From: JBMNCQ01 sp049366715
Lineage (GTDB): Bacteria; Bacillota; Peptococcia; Peptococcales; BICA1-8
DNA: 22,044 bases
Assembly: GCA_049366715.1 (NCBI GenBank)
Contig: JBMNCQ010000092.1
Coordinates: forward strand, 1-22,044
Reading direction: 5' to 3'
A program made the translations under genes and the position numbers. Shown piece after piece: positions 1-7,601 of this stretch (the first letter of the stretch is position 1; each line of letters starts with the position of its first letter). The notes under the pieces were generated by a model. The model was not told where the DNA came from. It did not search any database and saw only the letters and a program-made list of their open reading frames with translations.

Positions 1-55
1 AACAGAGAACAGAGAACAGAGAACAGAGAACAGAGAACAGAGAACAGAGAACAGA
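1..55. repeat. 7-bp microsatellite (AACAGAG)n
   Basis: Seven perfect copies of AACAGAG followed by a partial copy. The window starts inside it, so the tract may be longer. It lies upstream of the first gene and encodes nothing. Similar purine-strand short tandem tracts recur in other spacers of this window. Confidence 0.95.
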
Positions 56-166
56 AATGTCTAATAAACAGAGGATTTGGGCAATAATATTTGCTAGTAG
101 AAACTTGGCGTGTCAGAGGGGAATTGATGATGTTTTGTGACAGGCCCGGTTAGGAGTTGATTTATA

Positions 167-1195
167 ATGAATAGAAAAGCCCCGGTTCTCATAGTTGCCA
201 TGTCCTTATCTTTTGTATTAATCATAACCATGGTTTTTATGCTCAGTAACTTAAAAGGGATTAGCAGTACTGCAGATCATCAGAAACCTGGTCCGGAATT
301 ACCGCAAGAAAATACGGAAGACAGGGTTGATGCTAATGAAGAAGCAATAGTGGTAGAAACTGAGGAAACAGGCGGGCTAGATAATGCAGAGCGGCCCGGT
401 GAAGATAAAAATTTGCCGCCGGACAATTCTGATTCCGGTCTGGAAGCAGAGAATGCTTTAATACCGGATGACGCTCTGGAAGAAGCTAACCAAGCTGTTA
501 AGGAGCCGCCGGAAGGGCAGAGGGAAAAGAAAAAAACTGAGCCTCCCCAGACTGATAATCATTTAAACAGGAAGACGAATAATACCAATATTTTATGTCT
601 TGGGGTTGCTGATCATAACTTAGAAATGATTTCCGTCTATTCCATAAATAAAGAGAACCGAAAGTCGGCCGGGGTATTCCTGCCGACACGGACTACCCTT
701 AAGGTAAATGGGGAGATGTTCTCTCTGCAGGAAATTTATCATAAGTATGGAGTCCGGGATTTAAAAAAAATAGTCAGTCAGTGTCTGGAGGTTGATATTC
801 CTTATCATATGGTGGCCGATAAGCAGGGTCTGGTGGAACTAAGTGAGTTAATAGGACCCTTGTATGTAGAAAATGAAAATATCGATATTCCGGATTTATT
901 TGTACGTCCTACTTCGGATAAAGATGATAAGATCCTGCAATCCCTGGCGGACAGAATAACCCAACCGAAAATGATCCTCCAGGTGCCGAAATTAATAAAA
1001 ATCTTTATCGCCAATGTTGAATCGGATATTGGTGTGAGCGGCTTGTGGGAACTATATAAGGTTTTCGGCACTCTAAATCACGCCCAGCTTGCCAAAATAG
1101 TATTATGGGGCGAGCAAGTGAAAATGGCCGGTGAAGAATACTGGTTTATCCCGCCTTACGACTGGCACAATGTTGTGTATGAAATGACGAAATAA
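167..1195 (+). CDS. membrane-anchored degenerate LCP-like protein
   Basis: 342 aa, ATG start with TAGGAG at 151-156. Residues 7-28 form one hydrophobic N-terminal membrane segment. Residues 32-138 are a low-complexity, Glu/Pro/Asn-rich linker. Residues 140-335 align by eye with the LytR-CpsA-Psr (LCP) domain of the two other LCP proteins in this window: 'NILCLGV' for the first strand, 'FLPTRTTLKV' where LCP enzymes have 'IPRDTRVKI', and a C-terminal part ending 'EYWFIPPYDW' like their 'GLWYWEP'. The catalytic signature is lost. R-D-T-R reads T-R-T-T (residues 174-177), and the block carrying RxR...D..R..RQ is missing between about residues 235 and 265. It is probably an inactive relative with a binding or regulatory role outside the membrane. 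LCP ancestry is fairly sure; function is unknown. No terminator is clear before the convergent hairpin at 1304. Confidence 0.8.
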   Translation: MNRKAPVLIVAMSLSFVLIITMVFMLSNLKGISSTADHQKPGPELPQENTEDRVDANEEAIVVETEETGGLDNAERPGEDKNLPPDNSDSGLEAENALIPDDALEEANQAVKEPPEGQREKKKTEPPQTDNHLNRKTNNTNILCLGVADHNLEMISVYSINKENRKSAGVFLPTRTTLKVNGEMFSLQEIYHKYGVRDLKKIVSQCLEVDIPYHMVADKQGLVELSELIGPLYVENENIDIPDLFVRPTSDKDDKILQSLADRITQPKMILQVPKLIKIFIANVESDIGVSGLWELYKVFGTLNHAQLAKIVLWGEQVKMAGEEYWFIPPYDWHNVVYEMTK

Positions 1196-1303
1196 ACTTA
1201 GCCCGGACTAGGGTAAAGGTAGAGGTCGAGGTAAAGGTAAAGAAAAATTTATTAGTGTCTGTGTGATCCAATTAAAATTAAAAGCATTTTTCCTTTTGTT
1301 AAA

Positions 1304-1333
1304 AAGAGTATAGGCCCTTTGGCCTATACTCTT
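1304..1333 (-). terminator. intrinsic terminator shared by convergent genes
   Basis: A perfect 13-bp stem (1304-1316 with 1321-1333) and a CTTT loop. Read on the minus strand it is followed by a T run, so it mainly terminates the minus-strand gene. On the plus strand the following bases are only moderately T-rich, but it could also stop the gene ending at 1195. The TAG stop codon of the minus-strand gene (1326-1324) lies inside the stem. Confidence 0.85.
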
Positions 1334-1530
1334 CTTAATAGCTGAATTTTATTCTTGGCAAACTTCCTGTATTTAGGTGTTTCGTCTTTAGTCTGATATT
1401 TTTCTAATTCTTCATCAATATCACCGATTCTCATTAATATGGAATTCTTTTGCCCGGAACTGGCGATTCTCCAGGCATCCAATAACCTGTTGCGTTCCCT
1501 TTTCAGTGTGGTAATTTGTGCTTCTGTCAT
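1324..1530 (-). CDS. small hypothetical helical protein
   Basis: 68 aa from an ATG at 1530-1528, chosen because GGAGGGAG (1543-1536) sits 5 nt upstream. A start further upstream at 1545 would lie on the Shine-Dalgarno itself. The product begins MTEAQITTLKRERNRLLDAW and is charged, Lys/Arg/Glu-rich and probably helical, with a basic C-terminus ending LLRRV. There is no signal peptide or membrane segment. I do not recognise the family. It is the only minus-strand gene in the window and converges on the LCP-like gene. A good ribosome-binding site plus a dedicated terminator make it likely to be real despite its size. Confidence 0.7.
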   Translation of the reverse strand: MTEAQITTLKRERNRLLDAWRIASSGQKNSILMRIGDIDEELEKYQTKDETPKYRKFAKNKIQLLRRV

Positions 1531-1545
1531 TTTGACTCCCTCCAA

Positions 1546-2136
1546 ATAATAGAATTATTAAAATGTGAAACTTAAATACTAGTGACTACATTCACTTGCT
1601 AGAATACAAATAGGATAATCGTTACGGTGATATGCCTTACAATATCTCATTAACGGTAAGACAGGATTAAAAATTATTTAAGCTCTTGTTAAAAATTGCG
1701 CAAGGAACTTTGCGCCTCTTTTCACTAATTTTAATTTATTATACACTAAATTAAAAGAGAAATAAATGAATTTTAAGAAAATTATTGAATTATTTATTAA
1801 CTATCTCCAGCGTTTGCATAAAAGAGGGAACTTTTAACAGGGAAGAACGTCTAAGTATCGGTAGCTGGTAGGCTTTGGGGAGATTCAGGGGGTCAGGTAG
1901 AGGGAGAGGTAGGCTAATCCTGACCCTCTAACATACCTTTACCAGACCCTCAAACATAACCCGGAAGTATACCTCTACCTGACCTTCGAATATAACCCGG
2001 AGGCATGCCTAGTGCGGCGATAACTTATTGAAAAATATATTTGCCTCAAATTATTTTCCAATATTTTGTTGCAGGTAATACGTCCACCGGCGTAGAAAAG
2101 ACTAGGTAACAAAAATTTCTAATAGAGGTAGAAACT
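1546..2136. other. 591-bp spacer with inverted 34-bp-family repeats
   Basis: No gene seen. 1698-1715 is a weak hairpin (GCGCAA / TTGCGC) followed by CTCTTTT. 1890-1897 (GGGTCAGG) pairs with 1919-1926 (CCTGACCC). From there to about 2005 lie two minus-orientation copies of the dispersed 34-bp repeat whose core is TCAGGTARAGGT, with a partial plus copy at 1892-1912. The SLH-protease Shine-Dalgarno (GAGGT, 2125-2129) closes the region. I could not assign a convincing promoter. Confidence 0.6.
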
Positions 2137-5100
2137 ATGATTGGTTTATATAGAGTTAGATTTATGCTTTTTTTGCTTATTATGTTGAGTTGTGCTTTAG
2201 CGGTACCTGCTCTGGCTCAGGATATTCCCCTGGATCACTGGGGGGCGGCAGACATGCTGGAATTGGATGCCAGGGGCATCATTGACGGCAGCAATATCAA
2301 TCCGGAAAGGTATGTGACCAGAGCTGAGTTTACCAAAATGATCATAACCAGTCTGGGGCTAAAGCTGGAAGCTTTACAACTTCAGGGTTCAGCTTCTCCT
2401 TTCGTTGACGTAGCCGGTAATCATCCCCTTAAAGGGTACATCATGGCTGCAAAAGAAAGGGGTTTGGTAGGGGGTTATTCTGCCGATATTTTCAAACCGG
2501 AAGAAGAACTGCGGCGGGATCAGATGGTTGTTTTGCTTCTGCGGGTTATGGGGATCGATGAAATTGCTGCCGGCGGCAGTAATTTAAAATTTAAAGATCT
2601 AAAATATATCCCTGATTATGCATTGCCTTCCATCGCTGAAGGCGTACGTTTGGGGCTGGTAGTTGGGGATGACGATAATACTTTCCGCCCCGCCGATAAA
2701 GTCACCATCGCCGAAGCAGCGGCTTTTATCAACCGCTGGCTGGCTTTAAAGGGAGACAGGTATGATTATCTGGGCACTGTAAATGCCGTCGACTTTCAGC
2801 AGGACTTACTGGAAATCAATGTTCATGAAAACACTATTCCGATTCCCTTCTCTGCTGACGTACAGGTGCTTTCTCAGGGCCGGCCGGTTTCATTGGCGGA
2901 ACTGCAGGCAAATGATCCTGTTTCAGTAAAATTAAATGTTATGGGCCAGGCAGTTTTAGTCACTAAAGGCCGGGTGGATTTAGGAGATGTAAAAATTAAT
3001 CTAGATGTGCGAAAACTTCCCAGACTTAATACGGCAGCGGAGAGGGATGAATTAACAGATAGCGCCGGTGTTGACGATCCCTCACCGGCAGCTGCCGGTG
3101 CTCAACCCCCGGCAGCCAATAAATTAACGGAAGCCAATCTTTTCAATCCAAGACTGCCCATGGATGCGGATAATATTGGCAAAAGCCTGGCGGTTACTAA
3201 GTCTGAAATCAATCTTCCTTCGTTAATGTCGGCCGCCGGTACGGATGGCACCGGAAAAGTTGTCGCGGTAATAGATACGGGTGTGGATCCCTCTCACCCC
3301 GATTTGGCAGAAACGACTTCCGGCAGTCCCAAGATAATAGATTGGGTTGACTTTACCTTAGAGGGCCTGATTAATACCTCGCCGGCTCCCGGCGGGGAAG
3401 ATCCGGCGAAAGTCAGCTGGCAGGAAAGGGAGTACACCCTGGGTGATATCCCCTCTCAAAGCAGGCTCTTTAAAATGGGGACGGTAAACCTAAATGATAT
3501 TTCCCCTTTGGAACTGGTTGATTATACCCGGGAACCTCCCAGGGTAGCCCTGGTCATTACCGACTCGGTGGAAAAGGGAGTTTATGATACGGTTTATATA
3601 GATACAAATGATGACGGTAGTTTTGTTGATGAAAAGGCGTTAAAAATATACCGGGAAAGTCACGATTATGCCCTCCTTGAGTACCAGGGCAGAGAGCTGG
3701 CTCTGGTTGTAGTAGATATAGGAACGGATGGGGATTACGTGCAGCTGGCCGGTGATATTTCCGGTCACGGTACCCATGTTGCCGGCATTATTGCCGCAAA
3801 CGGCAGATTAACAGGGGTAGCCCCCGGTGCGCAACTGATGGTTCTTAAGGCCGTAGACAGGGATGGTTATGCCAATCCTAAGAACATAATTGAAGCGATT
3901 CGATACGCGGCACTCCATGGTGCGGATATCATTAATATAAGCTTAGGTCAGTATCAGGACATTGAGCCTGGCCAAAGCAACCTGGCCAAGATTGTTAATG
4001 AAGTTGTGAATAAATACGGTGTAGTAGTTGTGACGGCAGCGGGAAATACAGGACCGGGGATAAATACCGTTGCCGCACCGGCCGATGCCGATAGTGCCAT
4101 AAGTGTAGGGGCTTTTGTTTCGCCCCGGATGTGGCAGACAGATTTCGGTTATGAAGTGAATCAGGATAGTCTTTATTATTTTAGCTCCGTAGGTCCGCGG
4201 AGAGACGGGGCCTGGTATCCTTCTATCATTGCTCCGGGCAGTGCGGTTTCTACAGTACCCAGATGGATGGATGATCTTTATATGCTGACGGAGGGTACAA
4301 GTATGGCTGCACCTCATGTTACCGGTGTGGTGGCCCACCTTTTAGAGGGAGCGGATAAATTGGGGATCGCTGCCGGTCCGCTGTTTATTAAAAGGGCTTT
4401 GGAAGAAGGGGCCAGAAATCTGGACAGCTTTGAGGCTATTGAGGATGGTCACGGAGTTTTAGATGCCTATGAGGCCTGGCTGAAATTAAAAGAGCTAAAG
4501 CAGGAGCGGAAGCTCCAGGGTACCTTATATAGCCCGGAATATGGTTCAGGACCCGGTGTCTATGCCCGGGAATATCTGCCCCAGCGTTTAATGTTTGCCT
4601 TAACAAACAATGATACAAGGGATTATTTACTGGAATGGACTTCCGATGAAGCATGGTTAAAATCCGAAATGCAGACTACCCATATTTTGCGGGGGTCCAC
4701 CAGGGAAATTCCCCTTCTCTTTGACCTGCCGGAAGAAGCAGGCTTATACAGCGGGGTAATTACGGGTGATGATCCTGAAGTTCCCGGGATAGAAGTGGAA
4801 ATACCGATTAATATTGTAATCGGGGAGCAAATTCATAAACAACGGCCTTATGTTTATACTACTTTAGGAAGTCTAAAACCGGCTCAATTAGCACGCTATT
4901 TTATCAATGTGCCGGAGGGGGCCAACTATATCAAAGCTGATTTAGAAATATTTCCCAATACCAGTGGTAATTATGAGGGCCGGGGCAGGCTCCATCTTAT
5001 CAATCCGTTTGGTTTTGAGGAAGAGATGAGCGATTATGCCGGTCTGGCACCATATACCTTGTCCCGGAAAAGTAAAACAGAGGCGGCGGTCTATATTCCC

Positions 5101-5445
5101 GAACCCGGTACTTGGGAAGTAATTGTCTATAGTTCTGCTGCTCTAAGCTCTTATAATACCGATGTAACTAAGTACCAGCTGACAGTAAGCCTGGGGGATG
5201 TGATCAGCATCGACTCAGTTATTAAGCCGGATTTAGATCTGGTTGTCTCACCAATACCCGAGACGGTCTTAAAGAAAACCAGAGGTACCGTTATCTTGCA
5301 TATCTGGGATAAAGAAAAAGGCGAACCCTATAACGGTTCACTAGAAATAAACGGTAAATTCTACGAAATTCAAAACGGCAGGGTAGAATATGATATTAAC
5401 AGGATTAAAGAAAATATGCGGCTGAGGTTTACGATACTCAGGTAA
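2137..5445 (+). CDS. SLH-domain subtilisin-like serine protease (S8)
   Basis: 1102 aa secreted protease. Signal peptide 1-27, with cleavage likely after ALA before QD. Three SLH motifs at about 29-76, 88-139 and 152-203 would anchor it to the secondary wall polymer. A beta-rich linker domain (about 207-280) and an Ala/Pro-rich stretch (about 305-330) follow. The peptidase S8 domain spans about 370-760: Asp380 in VIDTGVDPSHPDL, His544 in GHGTHVAGI, oxyanion-hole Asn637 in TAAGNTGPG, and Ser722 in GTSMAAPHVTG. All catalytic residues are present. About 163 residues separate Asp and His, far more than in subtilisin, so the domain carries a large insertion. The C-terminal 340 residues look like beta-sandwich domains. 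ATG start with GAGGT at 2125-2129. It stands alone between spacers, with no obvious terminator downstream. Likely role: surface-bound processing or degradation of proteins outside the cell. Confidence 0.95.
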   Translation: MIGLYRVRFMLFLLIMLSCALAVPALAQDIPLDHWGAADMLELDARGIIDGSNINPERYVTRAEFTKMIITSLGLKLEALQLQGSASPFVDVAGNHPLKGYIMAAKERGLVGGYSADIFKPEEELRRDQMVVLLLRVMGIDEIAAGGSNLKFKDLKYIPDYALPSIAEGVRLGLVVGDDDNTFRPADKVTIAEAAAFINRWLALKGDRYDYLGTVNAVDFQQDLLEINVHENTIPIPFSADVQVLSQGRPVSLAELQANDPVSVKLNVMGQAVLVTKGRVDLGDVKINLDVRKLPRLNTAAERDELTDSAGVDDPSPAAAGAQPPAANKLTEANLFNPRLPMDADNIGKSLAVTKSEINLPSLMSAAGTDGTGKVVAVIDTGVDPSHPDLAETTSGSPKIIDWVDFTLEGLINTSPAPGGEDPAKVSWQEREYTLGDIPSQSRLFKMGTVNLNDISPLELVDYTREPPRVALVITDSVEKGVYDTVYIDTNDDGSFVDEKALKIYRESHDYALLEYQGRELALVVVDIGTDGDYVQLAGDISGHGTHVAGIIAANGRLTGVAPGAQLMVLKAVDRDGYANPKNIIEAIRYAALHGADIINISLGQYQDIEPGQSNLAKIVNEVVNKYGVVVVTAAGNTGPGINTVAAPADADSAISVGAFVSPRMWQTDFGYEVNQDSLYYFSSVGPRRDGAWYPSIIAPGSAVSTVPRWMDDLYMLTEGTSMAAPHVTGVVAHLLEGADKLGIAAGPLFIKRALEEGARNLDSFEAIEDGHGVLDAYEAWLKLKELKQERKLQGTLYSPEYGSGPGVYAREYLPQRLMFALTNNDTRDYLLEWTSDEAWLKSEMQTTHILRGSTREIPLLFDLPEEAGLYSGVITGDDPEVPGIEVEIPINIVIGEQIHKQRPYVYTTLGSLKPAQLARYFINVPEGANYIKADLEIFPNTSGNYEGRGRLHLINPFGFEEEMSDYAGLAPYTLSRKSKTEAAVYIPEPGTWEVIVYSSAALSSYNTDVTKYQLTVSLGDVISIDSVIKPDLDLVVSPIPETVLKKTRGTVILHIWDKEKGEPYNGSLEINGKFYEIQNGRVEYDINRIKENMRLRFTILR

Positions 5446-5552
5446 GCAGCCGGGTAACATTTTTGGACAGGTAGAGGTAAAGGTGGAGTATTTAGAAATT
5501 TCACTTCACCGCATCAAATCTCAATCCGGTACAGCGGAATACTGCTGTTTCG
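5446..5552. other. spacer after protease gene
   Basis: Contains a short piece of the 34-bp family (CAGGTAGAGGTAAAGGT, about 5469-5485) immediately before the 41-bp array. No gene or clear terminator seen. Confidence 0.5.
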
Positions 5553-6193
5553 TGTCATTGTGACTTGGAACGACGAAGCAATCTCCATCCCAATGTCATT
5601 GTGACTTGGAACGACGAAGCAATCTCCATCCCAATGTCATTGCGACTTGGCACGATGAAGCAATCTTCATCCCAGTGTCATTGCGACTCGGAACGATGAA
5701 GCAATCTTCATCCCAATGTCATTGCGACTCGGCACGACGAAGCAATCTTCATCCCAGTGTCATTGCGACTCGGCACGATGAAGCAATCTTCATCCCAGTG
5801 TCATTGCGACTNNNNNNNNNNNNNNNNNNNNNNNNNNNNNNNNNNNNNNNNNNNNNNNNNNNNNNNNNNNNNNNNNNNNNNNNNNNNNNNNNNNNNNNNN
5901 NNNNNNNNNNNATGTCATTGTGACTTGGCATGACGAAGCAATCTCCATCCCAATGTCATTGCGACTTGGAACGATGAAGCAATCTCCATCCCAATGTCAT
6001 TGTGACTTGGCATGACGAAGCAATCTCCATCCCAATGTCATTGCGACTCGGCACGATGAAGCAATCTCCATCCCAGTGTCATTGCGACTCGGCACGACGA
6101 AGCAATCTTCATCCCAATGTCATTGCGACTTGGCACGATGAAGCAATCTTCATCCCAGTGTCATTGCGAGGAGGTACGACGAAGCAATCTCCG
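5553..6193. repeat. 41-bp tandem repeat array with assembly gap
   Basis: Fourteen visible copies start at 5553, 5594, 5635, 5676, 5717, 5758, 5799, then 5913, 5954, 5995, 6036, 6077, 6118 and 6159, all 41 bp apart outside the gap. Each opens TGTCATTG and contains GAAGCAATC. Copies differ at a few positions (TTGG/TCGG, GACG/GATG, TCTCC/TCTTC). The last copy differs in its middle (GCGAGGAGGTACGACGAAG) and matches the last copies of the two other arrays in this window. Open frames across it are an artefact of the period. It is not CRISPR: there are no unique spacers. Confidence 0.95.
5812..5911. other. assembly gap (100 N)
   Basis: Exactly 100 N inside the 41-bp array. The flanking copies are out of phase across it (5799 to 5913 is not a multiple of 41). 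The gap is therefore a placeholder of unknown true length. Confidence 0.99.
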
Positions 6194-6318
6194 CTTTTTT
6201 ACCTGGCCCATGGTCCGTAAGAGTATGTTAGTTTACTTCAACCTCAGTCTTGTTTTAGCTTCCATCCGGGTGATGAATAGTATAGCTGTGGAGTAAAAAA
6301 TGTGGAGGTGTTCTTTCT

Positions 6319-6606
6319 ATGGAGGAGGGCAGAATCAGCGAGATACTAAATATTTTGTTAACAAAAGTAGACGTACTTGTTGAAGGACAACGAAGTTTAG
6401 AGGACGGTCAACGAAGTTTAGCGGAAGGACAGCAAAAGCTTGAAGCCGAGGTAAAAGATATTAAGCTGGACGTTAAAGATTTAAGAAAAGATGTGGACAA
6501 GCTTATGGCGGACAGTCACATCATCAAGTCTTTTTTATTCAAGATCGACGACGAACTTACCGACCATCATAAAAGATTAAGGGACTTAGAGAGAAAAAGG
6601 GCCTAG
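6319..6606 (+). CDS. small coiled-coil protein
   Basis: 95 aa, ATG with TGGAGGTG at 6302-6309. Residues 20-62 are built of successive seven-residue units (VEGQRSL, EDGQRSL, AEGQQKL, EAEVKDI, KLDVKDL, RKDVDKL) with hydrophobic residues in heptad positions, so a long parallel coiled coil is expected. The C-terminal 30 residues are basic and helical. There is no signal peptide or membrane segment, so it is cytoplasmic. The first units are also repeats at the DNA level (21-bp period), pointing to growth by duplication. It is followed 14 nt downstream by a hairpin that could end transcription. I do not recognise a specific function; many Clostridia carry such short coiled-coil proteins of unknown role. 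Confidence 0.8.
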   Translation: MEEGRISEILNILLTKVDVLVEGQRSLEDGQRSLAEGQQKLEAEVKDIKLDVKDLRKDVDKLMADSHIIKSFLFKIDDELTDHHKRLRDLERKRA

Positions 6607-6620
6607 CTAAATCGATTGAA

Positions 6621-6643
6621 AGCAGCTGGAACCTCCAACTGCT
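6621..6643 (+). terminator. hairpin after coiled-coil gene
   Basis: AGCAGCTGGA and TCCAACTGCT flank ACC, giving a 10-bp stem with one mismatch, 14 nt after the stop codon at 6606. There is no T run, so termination is uncertain. It is a near copy of the hairpin at 6795-6817. Confidence 0.45.
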
Positions 6644-6669
6644 TAGATTGGGGACAAAGTTTTGAAATC

Positions 6670-6765
6670 GTCATTACTAGGAGGTGTGACGAAGCGATCC
6701 TGTTTTTATCCATTCTGCAAAGCCTTATTGACAAGGTTTAAAGGAGAGACTGCTTCCTTCCCCGC
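6670..6765 (+). mobile_element. MITE-like element, copy 1
   Basis: Aligns end to end with the reverse complement of 21840-21937. Shared blocks in order are GTCATT, TGACGAAGC, ATC, TTTTTA, CTGCAAAGCC/TTGCAAAGCC, TTGACAAG, TTTAAA and GAGACTGCTTCCTTCCCCGC. No protein is encoded. In the other copy the ends form imperfect inverted repeats (GTCATTGCTGGGAA and GTCACTGCGGGGAA). Here the right terminus after CCCCGC is lost or diverged. Its left end resembles the unit of the tandem arrays (GTCATT..., GACGAAGC.ATC). Confidence 0.75.
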
Positions 6766-6794
6766 TAATAAGAATATAGTTTGTCCGCACAGTG

Positions 6795-6822
6795 AGCAGT
6801 TGGAACCTCCAACTGCTTTTTT
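6795..6822 (+). terminator. strong intrinsic terminator
   Basis: Perfect 10-bp stem AGCAGTTGGA / TCCAACTGCT with an ACC loop and a T run at 6817-6822. No complete gene ends just before it. With the near-identical hairpin at 6621-6643 it brackets the MITE-like element, so it may be the original terminator of the coiled-coil gene or a duplicated copy of it. Confidence 0.75.
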
Positions 6823-6885
6823 ACGTCTAAATATTAATATACTATCTATTATGTTCCGGACAATATCCCGAATAGCGAGCAATGA

Positions 6886-6919
6886 GATTGCCGCGCTGCC
6901 ACCGGCCGCTCTCAATGAC
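6886..6919 (-). repeat. solitary diverged copy of the GTCATTG repeat
   Basis: Read on the minus strand it starts GTCATTGAGAG and ends CGGCAATC. This is the same outer layout as the array unit (GTCATTGCGAG ... GCAATC) but with a GC-rich middle. It suggests that single dispersed copies exist besides the arrays. Confidence 0.5.
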
Positions 6920-7009
6920 CAGGGCCGTCATATGAAATAAAGTAATCTTTATATTTCTGTGGGCACTGTAGGTACTGCAGCACTAATTTAAAGTCTTGCC
7001 AAAAGAAAC

Positions 7010-7407
7010 AATGAGACAATCGCTTTTAACACTGTGTCATTGAGGACTGATAAACAATCGCTTTTAACACCGTGTCATTGAGGACTGATAAATGATCCCT
7101 TTTAACACCGTGTCAGTGGAGACTGAGAAACAATCGCTTTTAACACCGTGTCATTGAGGACTGATGAATGATCGCTTTTAACACCGTGTCAGTGGGGACT
7201 GAGAAACAATCGCTTTTAACACCGTGTCATTGAGGACTGATGAATGATCGCTTTTAACACCGTGTCAGTGGGGACTGAGAAACAATCGCTTTTAACACCG
7301 TGTCATTGGGAACTGATAAACGAACGCTTTTACACCGTGCTATTGTGGATTGAGAAATGATCTCCCCCACCGTGTCATTGCGAGGAGGTACGACGAAGCA
7401 ATCTCCG
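7010..7407. repeat. 38-bp tandem repeat array
   Basis: Copies of TGTCATTG/TGTCAGTG begin at 7035, 7073, 7111, 7149, 7187, 7225, 7263 and 7301. They are exactly 38 bp apart, followed by two less regular ones at about 7338 and 7373. From 7111 to 7300 two versions alternate, 'CAGTGG.GACTGAGAAACAATC' and 'CATTGAGGACTGATGAATGATC' (shown with their variable base as a dot), making a 76-bp higher-order unit. The last copy reverts to the form seen at the end of the other arrays (GCGAGGAGGTACGACGAAGC). No coding capacity is supported. Confidence 0.95.
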
Positions 7408-7458
7408 CTTTTCCTTAACCTGACCGATATGATTGCTCCCAAAGTTACCTGTACCTTC

Positions 7459-7489
7459 ACAGTAAAATTGACTTGATCAATTTTACTGT
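7459..7489. promoter_or_regulatory. 13-bp perfect inverted repeat, candidate operator
   Basis: ACAGTAAAATTGA (7459-7471) and TCAATTTTACTGT (7477-7489) are perfect inverted copies around a 5-bp centre. No T run follows on either strand, so a terminator is unlikely. It lies directly before TTGACA (7498-7503) and TATAAT (7527-7532), upstream of the stalk-domain gene at 7602. A dimeric regulator could bind here. The two promoter-like hexamers are 23 bp apart, too far for one standard sigma-A promoter, so the exact promoter is uncertain. Confidence 0.5.
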
Positions 7490-7601
7490 AACAGATATTG
7501 ACAAATCATAGCGAAGAATTTAGTTGTATAATATTTTTAAGAGGATAAAGATCGAATATGTAGAATTTTATAGTGCACGATTCTTTATCCGGAGGATTAT
7601 A

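Noticed and set aside
3943..4654. Minus-strand open frames inside the protease gene
   Set aside because: Shadows of the strongly supported S8 domain, without ribosome-binding sites.
5606..6220. Open frames in the 41-bp array
   Set aside because: Repeat artefacts; the translated text is the repeat unit over and over and includes the gap.
6662..6940. 92-codon plus-strand and 69-codon minus-strand open frames
   Set aside because: Both run through the MITE-like element and the terminator at 6795-6822 and have no credible start site.
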